Counted from the first letter of the stretch, positions 17,494-26,441 are shown. The stretch: 64,000 nt of DNA from RGIG8244 sp045639325 (GCA_045639325.1 JAZUCU010000043.1:124001-188000); one strand, 5' to 3'. Numbers and translations are program-made. Notes: generated from the sequence alone by a model not told the origin.

Positions 17494-18504
17494 TTACAAT
17501 TCCGCTTTGGCTTTGCGGGTCATGAGTTCGTAAATGATTTCCTGCGGGGAGCGTTCCCGGAAAAGTACATCGTATACACCATTGACCAATGGCGTTTCCA
17601 CTTCCGCTTTCTCCGCCAGCATTTTCGCAGACTCACAGGTCTTGACACCTTCCGCAACCATGTTGTTCATGGATTCTATGATCTCCGGCAATTTTCTGCC
17701 TTTGCCTAATTCTTCGCCAACATGACGGTTACGGCTGTGACGGCTCATGCAGGTCACAATCAAGTCGCCGATTCCCCCCAGACCGCTGAATGTGCGGCGT
17801 TGTCCGCCGAGTTTCACACCGAGCCGGGAGAGTTCTGCACATCCGCGAGTCATAAGGGCAGCTTTTGAATTATCGCCCAACCCGATGCCGTCAATGATTC
17901 CGGCGGCGATGGCAAATACGTTTTTCAATGCGCCGCCCAATTCCACGCCGATGACGTCCTTACTGGTATAGACGCGGAACCGTTCGTTGAGGAAAGCTTT
18001 CTGTACTTTCTTTGCATCTTTCATGCTGTCGGATGCAGCAACAACGAGAGTCGGAACGCCACGGGAAACTTCTTCTGCATGGCTGGGGCCGGAGAGAACG
18101 GTATAACGGACATCGCCCAGAATTTCGCGGCATAATTCACTCATGCGGAGCAGAGAGCCTGTTTCGATGCCTTTTGCAATATTGACAATGATCTGATTTT
18201 CGTTATCAATGTATGGCTTTAATTTTTCCAACGTGCCGCGCATGTATTGGGACGGTGTACCGATGACGAGCATTTCGCATCCGTTGACTGCCTGAGCAAT
18301 ATTGGACGTTGTACAAATTTCCTGCGGGACAGGGACTCCGGGGAGGAACCGTTTGTTTTCGCCGTCCCGATGAATGGCTTCCATGTGTTCCGGTGAACGT
18401 CCCCAGAGCGTGACCTGGTGTCCATTCCGGAAGAGATTCAACGCCAATGCGGTCCCCCAGGAACCATCGCCGAGGACCGCGATTTTCATATTCCCCCGGC
18501 TCAT
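17494..18504 (-). CDS. gpsA: NAD(P)-dependent glycerol-3-phosphate dehydrogenase
   Basis: GpsA reduces dihydroxyacetone phosphate to sn-glycerol 3-phosphate for phospholipids. The N-terminal Rossmann motif is KIAVLGDGSWGTALALNLFR, and the catalytic Lys region is GVELGGALKNVFAIAAGIIDG. KAALMTRGCAELSRLG and FSGLGGIGDLIVTC are also family blocks. Two starts are possible: ATG 18504, two bases from the plsY stop, or ATG 18489, which gives the usual N-terminus MKIAVLG and has a GGGGGA close upstream. It is directly downstream of plsY, so both steps of glycerolipid entry are co-expressed. Confidence 0.96.
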   Translation of the reverse strand: MSRGNMKIAVLGDGSWGTALALNLFRNGHQVTLWGRSPEHMEAIHRDGENKRFLPGVPVPQEICTTSNIAQAVNGCEMLVIGTPSQYMRGTLEKLKPYIDNENQIIVNIAKGIETGSLLRMSELCREILGDVRYTVLSGPSHAEEVSRGVPTLVVAASDSMKDAKKVQKAFLNERFRVYTSKDVIGVELGGALKNVFAIAAGIIDGIGLGDNSKAALMTRGCAELSRLGVKLGGQRRTFSGLGGIGDLIVTCMSRHSRNRHVGEELGKGRKLPEIIESMNNMVAEGVKTCESAKMLAEKAEVETPLVNGVYDVLFRERSPQEIIYELMTRKAKAEL

Positions 18505-18506
18505 GA

Positions 18507-19214
18507 TTATTTGCTCTTTTTATCGAAGCGGTTTTCTGTGCCTTCTCTGAGCCGTTTGATATTGGAAGAATGTTTCAGAACTGTGAGGATAGCAAGCAGA
18601 ATGAACAGAATGATTTCCGGAATGGATGCCTTGCTGACTTTGCAGAGAGAGAGAACGATCAGGAAAATCGGCATGGATCCGGCAGCAAGAATACTGGCAA
18701 GAGAAACATATCTGGAGGTGAAGAATGTAATCACCCAGACCAATGCTGCGCCGATCAGTGCCAGCGGACTCAATGCCAGAATTGCACCGGCTGCTGTTGA
18801 GACGCCTTTGCCGCCTTTGAACTTGAGATAAATCGGCCAGATATGACCGGATACGGTAGCGAATGCGGCGAGAGAGGGCAGAACTGCCAGCGGGTCAGGG
18901 AGCTGATTCATGTACTGCTGACATGCGGCGGGAAGCAGATTGGTGAGGAAGGGGAACAGTTCTTTCGGTGTCAGATAGGAAACAACCAGCACCGGCAATG
19001 CGCCTTTGAGGAAGTCGAGGACAAAGCACAATTTGCCCCAGCCTTTGCCGACGACGCGTGTGACATTGGTTGCGCCGATATTGCCGCTGCCTTCTTTACG
19101 GACATCAATCCCTTTCATTTTCCCGATCAGCAAGCCAAAGGGGATTGAGCCGATGAGATATGAAATAACGATGACAGCGATACCGATCAATCCGGTTTCC
19201 CATTGAGTATTCAT
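18507..19214 (-). CDS. plsY: Acyl-phosphate:glycerol-3-phosphate acyltransferase
   Basis: PlsY is a membrane enzyme that makes lysophosphatidate from acyl phosphate and glycerol 3-phosphate. At 235 residues it is slightly longer than the usual ~200. Motifs are YLIGSIPFGLLIGK, GIDVRKEGSGNIGATNVTRV (motif 1), LKFKGGKGVSTAAGAI (phosphate-binding loop) and a C-terminal KRLREGTENRF. About five hydrophobic segments are visible. The promoter is at 19253-19280 and the gpsA start lies 2 bp downstream of the stop. Confidence 0.96.
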   Translation of the reverse strand: MNTQWETGLIGIAVIVISYLIGSIPFGLLIGKMKGIDVRKEGSGNIGATNVTRVVGKGWGKLCFVLDFLKGALPVLVVSYLTPKELFPFLTNLLPAACQQYMNQLPDPLAVLPSLAAFATVSGHIWPIYLKFKGGKGVSTAAGAILALSPLALIGAALVWVITFFTSRYVSLASILAAGSMPIFLIVLSLCKVSKASIPEIILFILLAILTVLKHSSNIKRLREGTENRFDKKSK

Positions 19215-19252
19215 AGTAACGTTCCTTCCTGATAAGTTTTGAGTATTACAGT

Positions 19253-19280
19253 ATTATAGATGTATTTTCTGATTTTACAA
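19253..19280 (-). promoter_or_regulatory. Predicted promoter of plsY-gpsA
   Basis: On the minus strand TTGTAA (19280-19275), 16-bp spacer and TATAAT (19258-19253), about 40 bp upstream of the plsY start. GGAAGGAACG is the ribosome site. Confidence 0.55.
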
Positions 19281-19311
19281 GTTCGGAGTACAAAAAAATG
19301 AAAAAATGTTG

Positions 19312-20235
19312 TCAAACCGACCAGTAAAATCCAAGATTGCGCAAAAATGAGTTTTTACGCAGTGTGTTTTTGCGGACAAAACGGAGCCGAGCGGCATAAG
19401 GCAGTTCGGAAAGAGACCCCCATTGTTTTGCCAGAACGTATTGTTCCTCCGTCAGAATCCCCTGATACTTTTCTGCAAATGCAGCCGCTTGAAGTTGTGT
19501 CGCTTGAATCCGTTTACGCAGTGCGGAACGGCCGGAGAAAAGATTTTGCATCCAATTCCGGATACCGTATTTCTTCGCCGCAATACAATTTTTCCCGTGC
19601 TGACGGTATTGGATCAATGCTTCGGGGAGAAAATATGCACTGTCCGTAATCGACGCCGCCAAAGCCATGAACCAGTCATGACAAATTGCCTGCTCCGGAA
19701 TATCCCGGGTGATTTCTGCCATTTTCCGGTTGAACATGGTAGCACAGCCGGTTACGGAGTTCTGCACAAGAAAGTCGCGTAAATGATTTCGTTCCGGAGA
19801 AATGTTTTGATATTTCCAGAACGAGGGTGCAATGACATTCAATTCAGCATCGCAAACCATCAAATCGGAATGAAGAAGCAGCGGTGTATCTTTCCCGCGC
19901 TGCACTTCCAATTGCTTCAGAACGGACAACATCCGTTCCAGCTTGTTTGCCATCCATACATCATCCTGATCGGCAAAACAGGCATAGTCACTCTGTACAT
20001 GATCCAGCAGGGCACTGAATGAGCGGACAACGCCGAGATTTTTTCCGGATTCGATTACGGTAAGGGAGATATTGCAGCGTTGACAGGCATTGATGAGGAG
20101 TTCTGCGGTGTTGTCGGATGACATATCATCGCGCCAGATAATGCGGAAATCCCGGAACGTTTGCTGTGCCAGAGATTGAATGAAATCTTCAATAAAACGA
20201 CTTCCATTGTAAGTGGAAAGTAGAATGTCAATCAT
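19312..20235 (-). CDS. Family 2 glycosyltransferase
   Basis: 307 residues with the GT-A nucleotide-sugar domain at the N-terminus: DILLSTYNGSRFIEDFIQSL, then IIWRDDMSSDNTAELL, YACFADQDDVWMANKLERML with the DxD-type metal site, and AICHDWFMALAAS. No membrane segment is seen. The family resembles rhamnosyl- and other sugar transferases of surface polysaccharide synthesis. The sugar is not predictable. The start is two bases from the stop of the alcohol dehydrogenase gene, which suggests coupled translation. Confidence 0.88.
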   Translation of the reverse strand: MIDILLSTYNGSRFIEDFIQSLAQQTFRDFRIIWRDDMSSDNTAELLINACQRCNISLTVIESGKNLGVVRSFSALLDHVQSDYACFADQDDVWMANKLERMLSVLKQLEVQRGKDTPLLLHSDLMVCDAELNVIAPSFWKYQNISPERNHLRDFLVQNSVTGCATMFNRKMAEITRDIPEQAICHDWFMALAASITDSAYFLPEALIQYRQHGKNCIAAKKYGIRNWMQNLFSGRSALRKRIQATQLQAAAFAEKYQGILTEEQYVLAKQWGSLSELPYAARLRFVRKNTLRKNSFLRNLGFYWSV

Positions 20236-20236
20236 C

Positions 20237-21370
20237 TCACGCCATCATGCCGGTAAGGATTTGCCGGACGTCATCGTCAGACATGAGCCGGGGATTGGAT
20301 TTCATGCTTCCGCTTCTGCAGTTTTTCACGATGAAATCGAAATGTTCTTCCTTCAAGCCATATTGTTTCATGCTTGCGGGAATGCCCAGTTCTTTTGCAA
20401 GATTAGCGGCGAATGAAACAAAATCTTCCGCCGTATCGCCCAGGGAAAGAGCGCGCGCCATTTCCGCATACGGTTCCGGGCAGGTCTCTGCATTGAACCG
20501 GAAAACGGGTGTCATAAGAATGGCACAAGCGGCACCGTGGGGAATGGAAAGCAGAGAACCGCAGGGGTGCGCCAAACCGTGAATGGCACCGAGTCCGCAT
20601 TGCGCGAACGCGATACCGGTCAACATGGAGCCTTCCGCCTGTTCGGTGCGTGCAGCCATATCCGTACCGTCTTTGTATGCCAAAGGCAATGCGTGTGCAA
20701 TCTTTTTCAATGCGGTGAGTGCAAGAGAAGACGTGAAGCTGTTCGCCCGTGTTGAGGTGTATGCTTCTGCCGCTTGAACAAAGGCATCCAGCCCGCAGCA
20801 TGCGGTCAGGTGCGGGGATGCACTGCATGTATAAGCGGGATCGACCAGTGCGGCATCTGCAACCATGAAAGGAGAACGCAGAGATTGTTTGATCATCGTT
20901 TCCGGATCCGTGAGGACGGAGTTGGATGTCATTTCCGCGCCGGTCCCTGCGCTGGCAGGGAGGGCGGCGAAGAACAAACCTTTTGCGGTGATCTTCTTTG
21001 CGCCGGAGAAATATTCCTGACACCATCCCTCTGCAGGGATGAGAGCGGCAGCAGCTTTTGCGGCATCGATCACGCTTCCGCCGCCGAGAGCAACAACGGC
21101 ATCCGCCTGGGCATCTCTTCCGGCTTTGATGAGTTTATCGACTTCTGCAGGTGCGGGTTCGGGAGGGACGCCGGAAATGAGAGTGACTTTTTTACCTGCC
21201 TGTTCAAGAATGGCTGTGATTTCTGCGGCATCACCGGATTTCAGTGCATGATTACCGGCAATGAAGAGAATATTTTTTGCATCACAGGGGAGCAGGGCGG
21301 GCAATTCTTTTGCTGCATCGGTACGGAAACGTATTTCCCGGGGCAGAGTCAAATCATAAAAGTCATTCAT
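20237..21370 (-). CDS. Iron-containing alcohol dehydrogenase
   Basis: A type III (Fe-dependent) NAD(P) alcohol dehydrogenase, about 377 residues. Cofactor-binding motifs are VVALGGGSVIDAAKAAAAL and FFAALPASAGTGAEMTSNSVL. The metal-binding His cluster is in GAIHGLAHPCGSLLSIPHGA. The open frame extends far upstream, but ATG 21370 (MNDFYDLTLP) is chosen because it overlaps the rnc stop by 8 bp and matches family length. The substrate is unknown: ethanol, butanol, propanediol or an aldehyde are all possible. It may help re-oxidise NADH during fermentation. Confidence 0.9.
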   Translation of the reverse strand: MNDFYDLTLPREIRFRTDAAKELPALLPCDAKNILFIAGNHALKSGDAAEITAILEQAGKKVTLISGVPPEPAPAEVDKLIKAGRDAQADAVVALGGGSVIDAAKAAAALIPAEGWCQEYFSGAKKITAKGLFFAALPASAGTGAEMTSNSVLTDPETMIKQSLRSPFMVADAALVDPAYTCSASPHLTACCGLDAFVQAAEAYTSTRANSFTSSLALTALKKIAHALPLAYKDGTDMAARTEQAEGSMLTGIAFAQCGLGAIHGLAHPCGSLLSIPHGAACAILMTPVFRFNAETCPEPYAEMARALSLGDTAEDFVSFAANLAKELGIPASMKQYGLKEEHFDFIVKNCRSGSMKSNPRLMSDDDVRQILTGMMA

Positions 21371-22064
21371 CAGCTTTATCCTCTTTGTGCAGGATTTGCA
21401 ATGCTTCTTTTGCAGCCTGACATTCCGCCTGTTTTCTGCCGGGTGCAGATGCCTGGCAGATGACTTTCTGGCGGACCAGAACTTCGACTGTGTGGATCGG
21501 TTCGTGATCCGGGCCGGTGACAGAAACAATTCTGTATTGAGGAACACCGGCACCGATGCTTTGTGTATATTCCTGCAACGCACCTTTGGGGTTGAGCGTT
21601 TGCAGAAGAAGACTGGGGTCGGCATATTCTTCTTCCATGATTTTCAGGAAGAATTCTGTTGCAGTCTCCAGTCCTTTATCCAGATAAATGGCTCCGGTCA
21701 ATGCTTCGAACGCATCGGACAGCGTGGAATCCCGATCCTGCCCGTTGAGTTCGATTTCGCCTTTGCCGAGCAGCAGATAACTGCCGAGATTGATCTTTCT
21801 TGCAAAGACAGCAAGGGTATCCTGATTGGCGAGCGCGGAACGGATCTTCGTCAGATTGCCTTCATGGAGTTCCGTATAACGGTCATAAAGGTATCTGGTG
21901 AGAATGATCTGCACGACGGCATCGCCCAGGAGCTCAAGCCGCTGATTATCGTAAGGGACCTGATGTTCAGCGGCAAAAGATTTGTGTGTCAGCGCCTCAA
22001 GAAGCAAATTCAGATTTTTGAATTTGATCTTGAGGAGACGCTGTAATTTAACCGGATCAGCCAT
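21363..22064 (-). CDS. rnc: Ribonuclease III
   Basis: RNase III cuts double-stranded RNA during rRNA maturation and mRNA decay. At 233 residues it has normal length. The signature QRLELLGDAVVQIILTRYLY carries the catalytic Glu and Asp, and LSDAFEALTGAIYLDKGLET carries the second acidic pair. The double-stranded RNA-binding domain is at residues 150-225 (NPKGALQEYTQSIGAGVPQY). It is 13 bp downstream of leuB and overlaps the alcohol dehydrogenase start by 8 bp. Confidence 0.96.
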   Translation of the reverse strand: MADPVKLQRLLKIKFKNLNLLLEALTHKSFAAEHQVPYDNQRLELLGDAVVQIILTRYLYDRYTELHEGNLTKIRSALANQDTLAVFARKINLGSYLLLGKGEIELNGQDRDSTLSDAFEALTGAIYLDKGLETATEFFLKIMEEEYADPSLLLQTLNPKGALQEYTQSIGAGVPQYRIVSVTGPDHEPIHTVEVLVRQKVICQASAPGRKQAECQAAKEALQILHKEDKADE

Positions 22065-22077
22065 AATCGGAATTTAC

Positions 22078-23187
22078 TCAGAGATTGGCAGCGATCAGAT
22101 CGCCGACTTCAGAAGTGGAGTAACCCATCTTACCGGCGGAGAGAGATTTGAGCTTGTTGCCTGTGCAGTAAGCCACGCTCTTTTCGATTGCAGCAGCAGC
22201 TTCTGTTTCACCGAGGTAATCCAACATCATTGCGGCTGCCAGGATAGCAGCGCAGGGGTTGATCACGCCGAGACCGGTATATTTCGGAGCAGAACCGCCG
22301 ATGGGTTCGAACATGCTGACGCCGCCCGGATTCAGGTTACCGCCTGCGGAAATACCCATACCGCCAGCTGTCATAGCTGCGAGGTCTGTGATGATATCGC
22401 CGAACATGTTGGTTGTGACGATGACGTCGAACCATTCGGGGTTTTTCACCATCCACATACAAGTTGCGTCGACATGGCAGTAAGCGCATTTGACGGTGGG
22501 ATACTGTTTCGCCATTTCGTTCATGGCGCGTTCCCACATACCGCAGACGTAGGTCAGAACGTTTGTTTTACCGCAGAGAGTCAGCTGGGATGTGTAACCG
22601 GCTTCGATATCTTCTTTGGAGAGACCTTTCCAGGGATTTTCTTTTGTATGACGTTTTGCAGCCAGTTCAAAAGCATATTTCAAGCAGCGGTCAGCCTGAG
22701 CGCGTGTGTAAACCATTTCCTGAACGGCGACTTCGTTGGGAGTGCCGGTTGCAGCGGAACCGCCCATACCTGTGTAAACGTCACCGGTATTTTCGCGGAC
22801 AACGACGTAGTCGATATCAGCAGGAGTTTTGTTTGCGAGGGGAGTTTCCACGCCGGGGAGGAGTTTCACAGGGCGGAGGTTGATGTACTGGTCGAGTTCG
22901 AAACGCAGTTTGAGGAGGATACCTTTTTCGAGGATACCGGGTTTGACTTTCGGGCTGCCGATTGCGCCCAGGAAGACGGCATCGTATTTACGGAGTTGAT
23001 CGCAAGCATCTTCGGGAAGGATTTCACCGGTAGCGAGGTAGTGTTCACCACCCCAGTTATAGGTATTGTAATCGAGAGTGAAGCCGAATTTAGCGGCAGC
23101 GGCGTTCAAGACTTTGATACCTTCGGCGACGACTTCGGGACCTGTTCCATCACCGGGGAGGACAGCGATTTTGTAATTTTTGCTCAT
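22078..23187 (-). CDS. leuB: 3-isopropylmalate dehydrogenase
   Basis: 369 residues of the isocitrate/isopropylmalate dehydrogenase family. Visible are IAVLPGDGTGPEVVAEGIKV, the Arg-rich substrate loop LRFELDQYINLRPVKL, VVVRENTGDVYTGMGG, the metal Asp region CHVDATCMWMVKNPEWFDVIVT and NMFGDIITDLAAM. GGSAPKYTGLGVINPCAAI contacts NAD. LeuB oxidises 3-isopropylmalate in leucine synthesis. A tartrate or homoisocitrate enzyme is an alternative. No other leu genes are nearby. The promoter is at 23231-23258, and AGGAGC precedes the ATG. Confidence 0.92.
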   Translation of the reverse strand: MSKNYKIAVLPGDGTGPEVVAEGIKVLNAAAAKFGFTLDYNTYNWGGEHYLATGEILPEDACDQLRKYDAVFLGAIGSPKVKPGILEKGILLKLRFELDQYINLRPVKLLPGVETPLANKTPADIDYVVVRENTGDVYTGMGGSAATGTPNEVAVQEMVYTRAQADRCLKYAFELAAKRHTKENPWKGLSKEDIEAGYTSQLTLCGKTNVLTYVCGMWERAMNEMAKQYPTVKCAYCHVDATCMWMVKNPEWFDVIVTTNMFGDIITDLAAMTAGGMGISAGGNLNPGGVSMFEPIGGSAPKYTGLGVINPCAAILAAAMMLDYLGETEAAAAIEKSVAYCTGNKLKSLSAGKMGYSTSEVGDLIAANL

Positions 23188-23230
23188 AGTAAGCTCCTGT
23201 TATTGTTAAATAAAAAAGTATTATCTTAAT

Positions 23231-23258
23231 AAGATACACTCTGAATGAAAATATGCAA
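23231..23258 (-). promoter_or_regulatory. Predicted promoter of leuB
   Basis: On the minus strand TTGCAT (23258-23253), 16-bp spacer and TATCTT (23236-23231), about 45 bp before the leuB start. Confidence 0.5.
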
Positions 23259-23419
23259 GTATAAAAAATAAGAAATTTTGAATGTTTGCAAAGAATGCGG
23301 AAATGAAAAGGTCTTTTTAAAAATGATGATTTTTTAAAAAGTATGAGGTAAAATGTGAGTAAAATCAGAAGAAATGTGAAAAAAAATGAAAAAAAACAGA
23401 TTTTTTTGTGATTTTCAGC

Positions 23420-23447
23420 TTGACATGTTCCGTTGGCGGATTATGTT
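23420..23447 (+). promoter_or_regulatory. Predicted promoter of the Lrp-like gene
   Basis: TTGACA (23420-23425), 16-bp spacer and TATGTT (23442-23447), giving a leader of about 75 bases before ATG 23530. Confidence 0.55.
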
Positions 23448-23529
23448 AGCCAATAGAAGGCCGGATCACTTCCCCGTAAAGGAGAAGCCCGGAGAAAAAC
23501 AACACCTCAGCAAATGAAAGGTATTTAGC

Positions 23530-23805
23530 ATGATCACAGCAATGATTCTGGTAAATGTGGAGCGCGCTTTGCTCCAGAACGTCATGGATGAAATTCTGGC
23601 AGTTGACGGTATCGTGGAAGTTCACTCCGTCGTTGGCGAATATGATCTTGCCGCAATTGCACGTGTGGAATCCAATCAGCAGCTGTCTATGATCATTGCG
23701 GATAAAATGTGTTCGCAGATCAAGGGCATCACTCACACCAAAACGTTGATTTCTCTCGGCTCTCAATTTAAGTATGATGCAGAAGCTGCGTACGGAATCA
23801 AGTAA
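23530..23805 (+). CDS. Stand-alone Lrp/AsnC ligand-binding (RAM) domain protein
   Basis: 91 residues, almost exactly one AsnC_trans_reg domain: ITAMILVNVERALLQNVMDE, then VDGIVEVHSVVGEYDLAAIA, QQLSMIIADKMCSQIKGI and HTKTLISL. The N-terminal helix-turn-helix of Lrp regulators is absent, and the ATG is at the usual start of the sensor domain. Such stand-alone domains bind amino acids and form multimers, and may modulate a DNA-binding partner. The upstream leader has its own promoter. It is followed by a comF-like gene after 11 bp. Confidence 0.88.
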   Translation: MITAMILVNVERALLQNVMDEILAVDGIVEVHSVVGEYDLAAIARVESNQQLSMIIADKMCSQIKGITHTKTLISLGSQFKYDAEAAYGIK

Positions 23806-23816
23806 GGTTAAGTCGT

Positions 23817-24557
23817 ATGCCTCTCAAGGCACTAATTAAAAACAAATCCGGAAAGATGACAGATCTTCTCCGGATTTTTTTACCCCTGGAATGTCCGGTT
23901 TGCGGCGGCGAGCCTTTCGATGGTTCGCCCAATATGCTGTGCGCACGGTGTTTTCAGGAATTGCAATTTCTCCGACCGCCGTTCTGTCCGTTGTGCGGTG
24001 GGGAACTTCATGGCTTTTTGGATGTCTGCGAATCCTGTCTGGTCAATGGCAAACGTCCGTGGAAAGGTGCTGTTTCTGCCTTCCGCATGGATGGGTTGAT
24101 CAAGGAACTTCTTCACCGGTGTAAATATCAGAAACAGGCGGATATCGGTGTCGTTGTCGGAAAGTTATGTTTGATGGCGATTGCGGACCGGATGCCGCAG
24201 GTGGATTGCATTGTGCCGGTTCCATTGCATTGGACCCGTTATCTGACGCGCGGATTCAATCAGGCGGAGATTTATGCAAAAGTGTTGAGCGAAGGCACCG
24301 GAATCCCGTTATGTCATGCGCTGCGGCGCCAAAAATACACAAAACAGCAGGCAAAATTGGACCGGAATGAAAGAAATTCAAATTTATCTGGAGCTTTTTC
24401 AGTTTTTGATTCGACTATTTTAAAAAGGCGTGCTATATTATTAGTAGACGATGTAATGACGACAGGCGCTACGTTGTCGGCAGCCGCACGGACTATTAAA
24501 AAAGCCGGGGCGGCGGAAGTATATGTTTTTACAGTAGCGAGAAGACAAAGGAATTAA
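23817..24557 (+). CDS. ComF family protein (double zinc ribbon, phosphoribosyltransferase fold)
   Basis: 246 residues. The N-terminal Cys pairs CPVCGG, CARC, CPLCGG and CESC (residues 25-75) form double zinc ribbons. The C-terminal half is a type I phosphoribosyltransferase domain with VDCIVPVPLHWTRYLTRGFNQ and the PRPP-like motif AILLVDDVMTTGATLSAAA. In competent bacteria ComF helps bring single-stranded DNA into the cytosol. No other com genes for uptake are near, except comM at 31842. It ends 3 bp before accD. Confidence 0.93.
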   Translation: MPLKALIKNKSGKMTDLLRIFLPLECPVCGGEPFDGSPNMLCARCFQELQFLRPPFCPLCGGELHGFLDVCESCLVNGKRPWKGAVSAFRMDGLIKELLHRCKYQKQADIGVVVGKLCLMAIADRMPQVDCIVPVPLHWTRYLTRGFNQAEIYAKVLSEGTGIPLCHALRRQKYTKQQAKLDRNERNSNLSGAFSVFDSTILKRRAILLVDDVMTTGATLSAAARTIKKAGAAEVYVFTVARRQRN

Positions 24558-24560
24558 AAT

Positions 24561-25448
24561 ATGGCAATGTTTTTCAGCAAGAATCCGAAGATGTCGGATA
24601 ACGATGCTTTGCAGGAGCAGGCAGGGATGGAACTCCCGCGCAAGAAAGAAATTCCGGAAGGTTTGTGGGAAAAGTGCAAGAATTGTGAAGAAACCATTTT
24701 TACAAAACAGAAAGAAGATGATTGGAATATCTGCCCGAAATGCGGTTTCCATTATCCGCTTCCCGCACATCGCCGTATTGAATTACTGACCGATGAAGGT
24801 TCTTTCCGGGAAATTGATGCAAATCTGGAATCGGTCGATACGCTGAAATTTGAAGGTGTCGCTTCCTATACCGAAAAACTTGTATCCAATAAAAAGAAAA
24901 CCGGTCTGGTGGATGCCATTGTGTGCGGGGAAGCAACGCTGGAAAAAATCCCCTATGCCCTCGGCGTAATGGATTTCCGGTTCCTCGGCGCAAGTATGGG
25001 GGCTGTTGTCGGCGAAAAAGTGACACGCCTTATCGAATATGCAACCGCGCACAAACTGCCGCTCGTAATCGTTACAGCCAGCGGTGGTGCACGTATGTAT
25101 GAAGGTATGATCAGTCTTATGCAGATGGCAAAAACCAGCGGTGCTCTTGACCGTCACAAAGAAGCCGGTCTGCCCTATATCGTCATTATGACGCATCCGA
25201 CCACTGCCGGTGTAACAGCCAGTTTTGCCTCTTTGGGCGATTTGACTCTTGCGGAACCGGGTGCATTGATCGGGTTTGCCGGCCCCCGCGTGATCAAGGA
25301 TACGACCCAGGCACAATTGCCGGAAGGATTCCAGACAGCGGAGTTCCTTTTACGCAAGGGAATGATCGATCGGATCGTCGAAAGAAAAAAATTACGAGAA
25401 GAATTGACTTTTTGCCTTGAATTTTTCGTTTCAGGGTGTAAAGTATAA
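24561..25448 (+). CDS. accD: Acetyl-CoA carboxylase carboxyltransferase subunit beta
   Basis: AccD transfers the carboxyl group from biotin to acetyl-CoA together with AccA, the first step of fatty acid synthesis. At 295 residues it has normal length. The N-terminal zinc ribbon is CKNCEETIFTKQ with CPKCGFHYPLPAHRR. The crotonase-fold core shows VVIVTASGGARMYEGMISLM-type sequence (LVIVTASGGARMYEGM), MTHPTTAGVTASFASLGDL and GALIGFAGPRVIKDT. accA is not in the window. The SRP RNA gene follows 27 bp after its stop. Confidence 0.96.
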   Translation: MAMFFSKNPKMSDNDALQEQAGMELPRKKEIPEGLWEKCKNCEETIFTKQKEDDWNICPKCGFHYPLPAHRRIELLTDEGSFREIDANLESVDTLKFEGVASYTEKLVSNKKKTGLVDAIVCGEATLEKIPYALGVMDFRFLGASMGAVVGEKVTRLIEYATAHKLPLVIVTASGGARMYEGMISLMQMAKTSGALDRHKEAGLPYIVIMTHPTTAGVTASFASLGDLTLAEPGALIGFAGPRVIKDTTQAQLPEGFQTAEFLLRKGMIDRIVERKKLREELTFCLEFFVSGCKV

Positions 25449-25475
25449 GAGTTTCAGAAAACGTATGGTATTTTT

Positions 25476-25585
25476 CGCCGGATGCCGGACTCTGTGCGTT
25501 GGTTTTTCTGTGAACCGGGTCAGGTTGGGAACAAAGCAGCCCTAAGCAGAACAGCCAGGCGCCGCAGATGCTCTGTCATCCGGCG
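25476..25585 (+). ncRNA. ffs: 4.5S signal recognition particle RNA (bacterial small type)
   Basis: The terminal stem CGCCGGATG (25476-25484) pairs perfectly with CATCCGGCG (25577-25585). The conserved SRP54-binding core is present as GGTCAGGTTGGGAAC (internal loop G-strand) and AAGCAGCCCTAAGCAGA. The RNA of about 110 nt binds Ffh and FtsY for co-translational membrane targeting. A T-run follows at 25586-25592, so the closing stem may act as the terminator. A promoter such as TTGAAT-16-TAAAGT (25417-25444) lies inside the accD end, but the 5' end is uncertain. Confidence 0.93.
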
Positions 25586-25620
25586 TTTTTTTAATGAATT
25601 CAGTAATGAGGTCCCCACGT

Positions 25621-26427
25621 ATGAGTAATGTAAAACGTTCCGATGGCAGAAATGCCGATCAACTCCGTAAATTCAAAATCACACCCGATTTTCTTTCTCA
25701 TCCTATCGCATCGGTTCTTGTTGAAGCAGGCGGTACACGGGTGATTTGCTCCGTTTCTTTTGAAAGCGGCGTCCCCTCCTGGATGCGTCAGCAGGGTATC
25801 TCCGGCGGTTGGGTTACTTCGGAATACGGACTCCTTCCCGCATCCACTCACTCCCGTTCCCAGAGAGAAGCCTCCAAAGGCAAACAGAGCGGCAGAACAC
25901 AGGAAATTCAGCGACTTATCGGCCGCAGTTTCCGTTCCGTGATCGATTTGGAACTGCTCGGATCCAATACCGTTTATATTGATTGCGATGTGATCGATGC
26001 CGATGGCGGCACACGTTGTGCTTCCATTTGCGGTGCCGGTGCTGCATTGCAGCTGGCATTCCGCCGTCTGGTCGCAAAAAAAGTTCTCGCACGGAATCCT
26101 ATGCGGGAAAATGTAGCCGCCGTCAGCGTGGGTATCCTCAACGGCAATCATCTGCTCGACCTCTGTTACGAAGAAGATTCTGCGGCGGAAGTCGACTTTA
26201 ATGTGATTATGACCGAATCCGGTAAATTTGTGGAAATTCAGGGTACTGCGGAAGAACAGCCGTTCTCCCGTGAAGATTTGGATAAATTGCTTGCTTTGGC
26301 ATCTTCCGGTTTGCAGAAAATCTTTGCTGCACAGAACCGGGTGATCGAATCCGAACCGGCACCGAAACCGGATCCCTCCACATTCGGCAGTCTGGGCGAT
26401 GCGCTTGCCGCCGCCAAGCCGTTGTAA
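25621..26427 (+). CDS. rph: Ribonuclease PH
   Basis: RNase PH is a phosphorolytic exonuclease that trims tRNA 3' ends. The visible blocks are RSDGRNADQLRKFKITPDFL, GGTRVICSVSFESGVPSWMR, GWVTSEYGLLPASTHSRSQR, QEIQRLIGRSFRSVIDLELL and DCDVIDADGGTRCASICGA, all diagnostic. The C-terminus is longer than usual by about 25 residues (ESEPAPKPDPSTFGSL...). I chose ATG 25621, giving MSNVKRSDGRN, because ATGAGGTC precedes it; the frame also opens at 25594 near the SRP RNA T-run. Confidence 0.96.
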   Translation: MSNVKRSDGRNADQLRKFKITPDFLSHPIASVLVEAGGTRVICSVSFESGVPSWMRQQGISGGWVTSEYGLLPASTHSRSQREASKGKQSGRTQEIQRLIGRSFRSVIDLELLGSNTVYIDCDVIDADGGTRCASICGAGAALQLAFRRLVAKKVLARNPMRENVAAVSVGILNGNHLLDLCYEEDSAAEVDFNVIMTESGKFVEIQGTAEEQPFSREDLDKLLALASSGLQKIFAAQNRVIESEPAPKPDPSTFGSLGDALAAAKPL

Positions 26428-26441
26428 TAAGATATTAGAAT

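Larger units (their letters stand above)
23188..23529 (+). other. Divergent intergenic region leuB / Lrp-like gene
   Basis: 342 bp. It holds the leuB promoter on the minus strand, an A-rich stretch without visible genes (23260-23415) and a plus-strand promoter. It ends in a short leader with a possible hairpin: CCGG and CTTCC (23461-23473) against GGAGAAG and CCGG (23481-23492). Confidence 0.55.
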
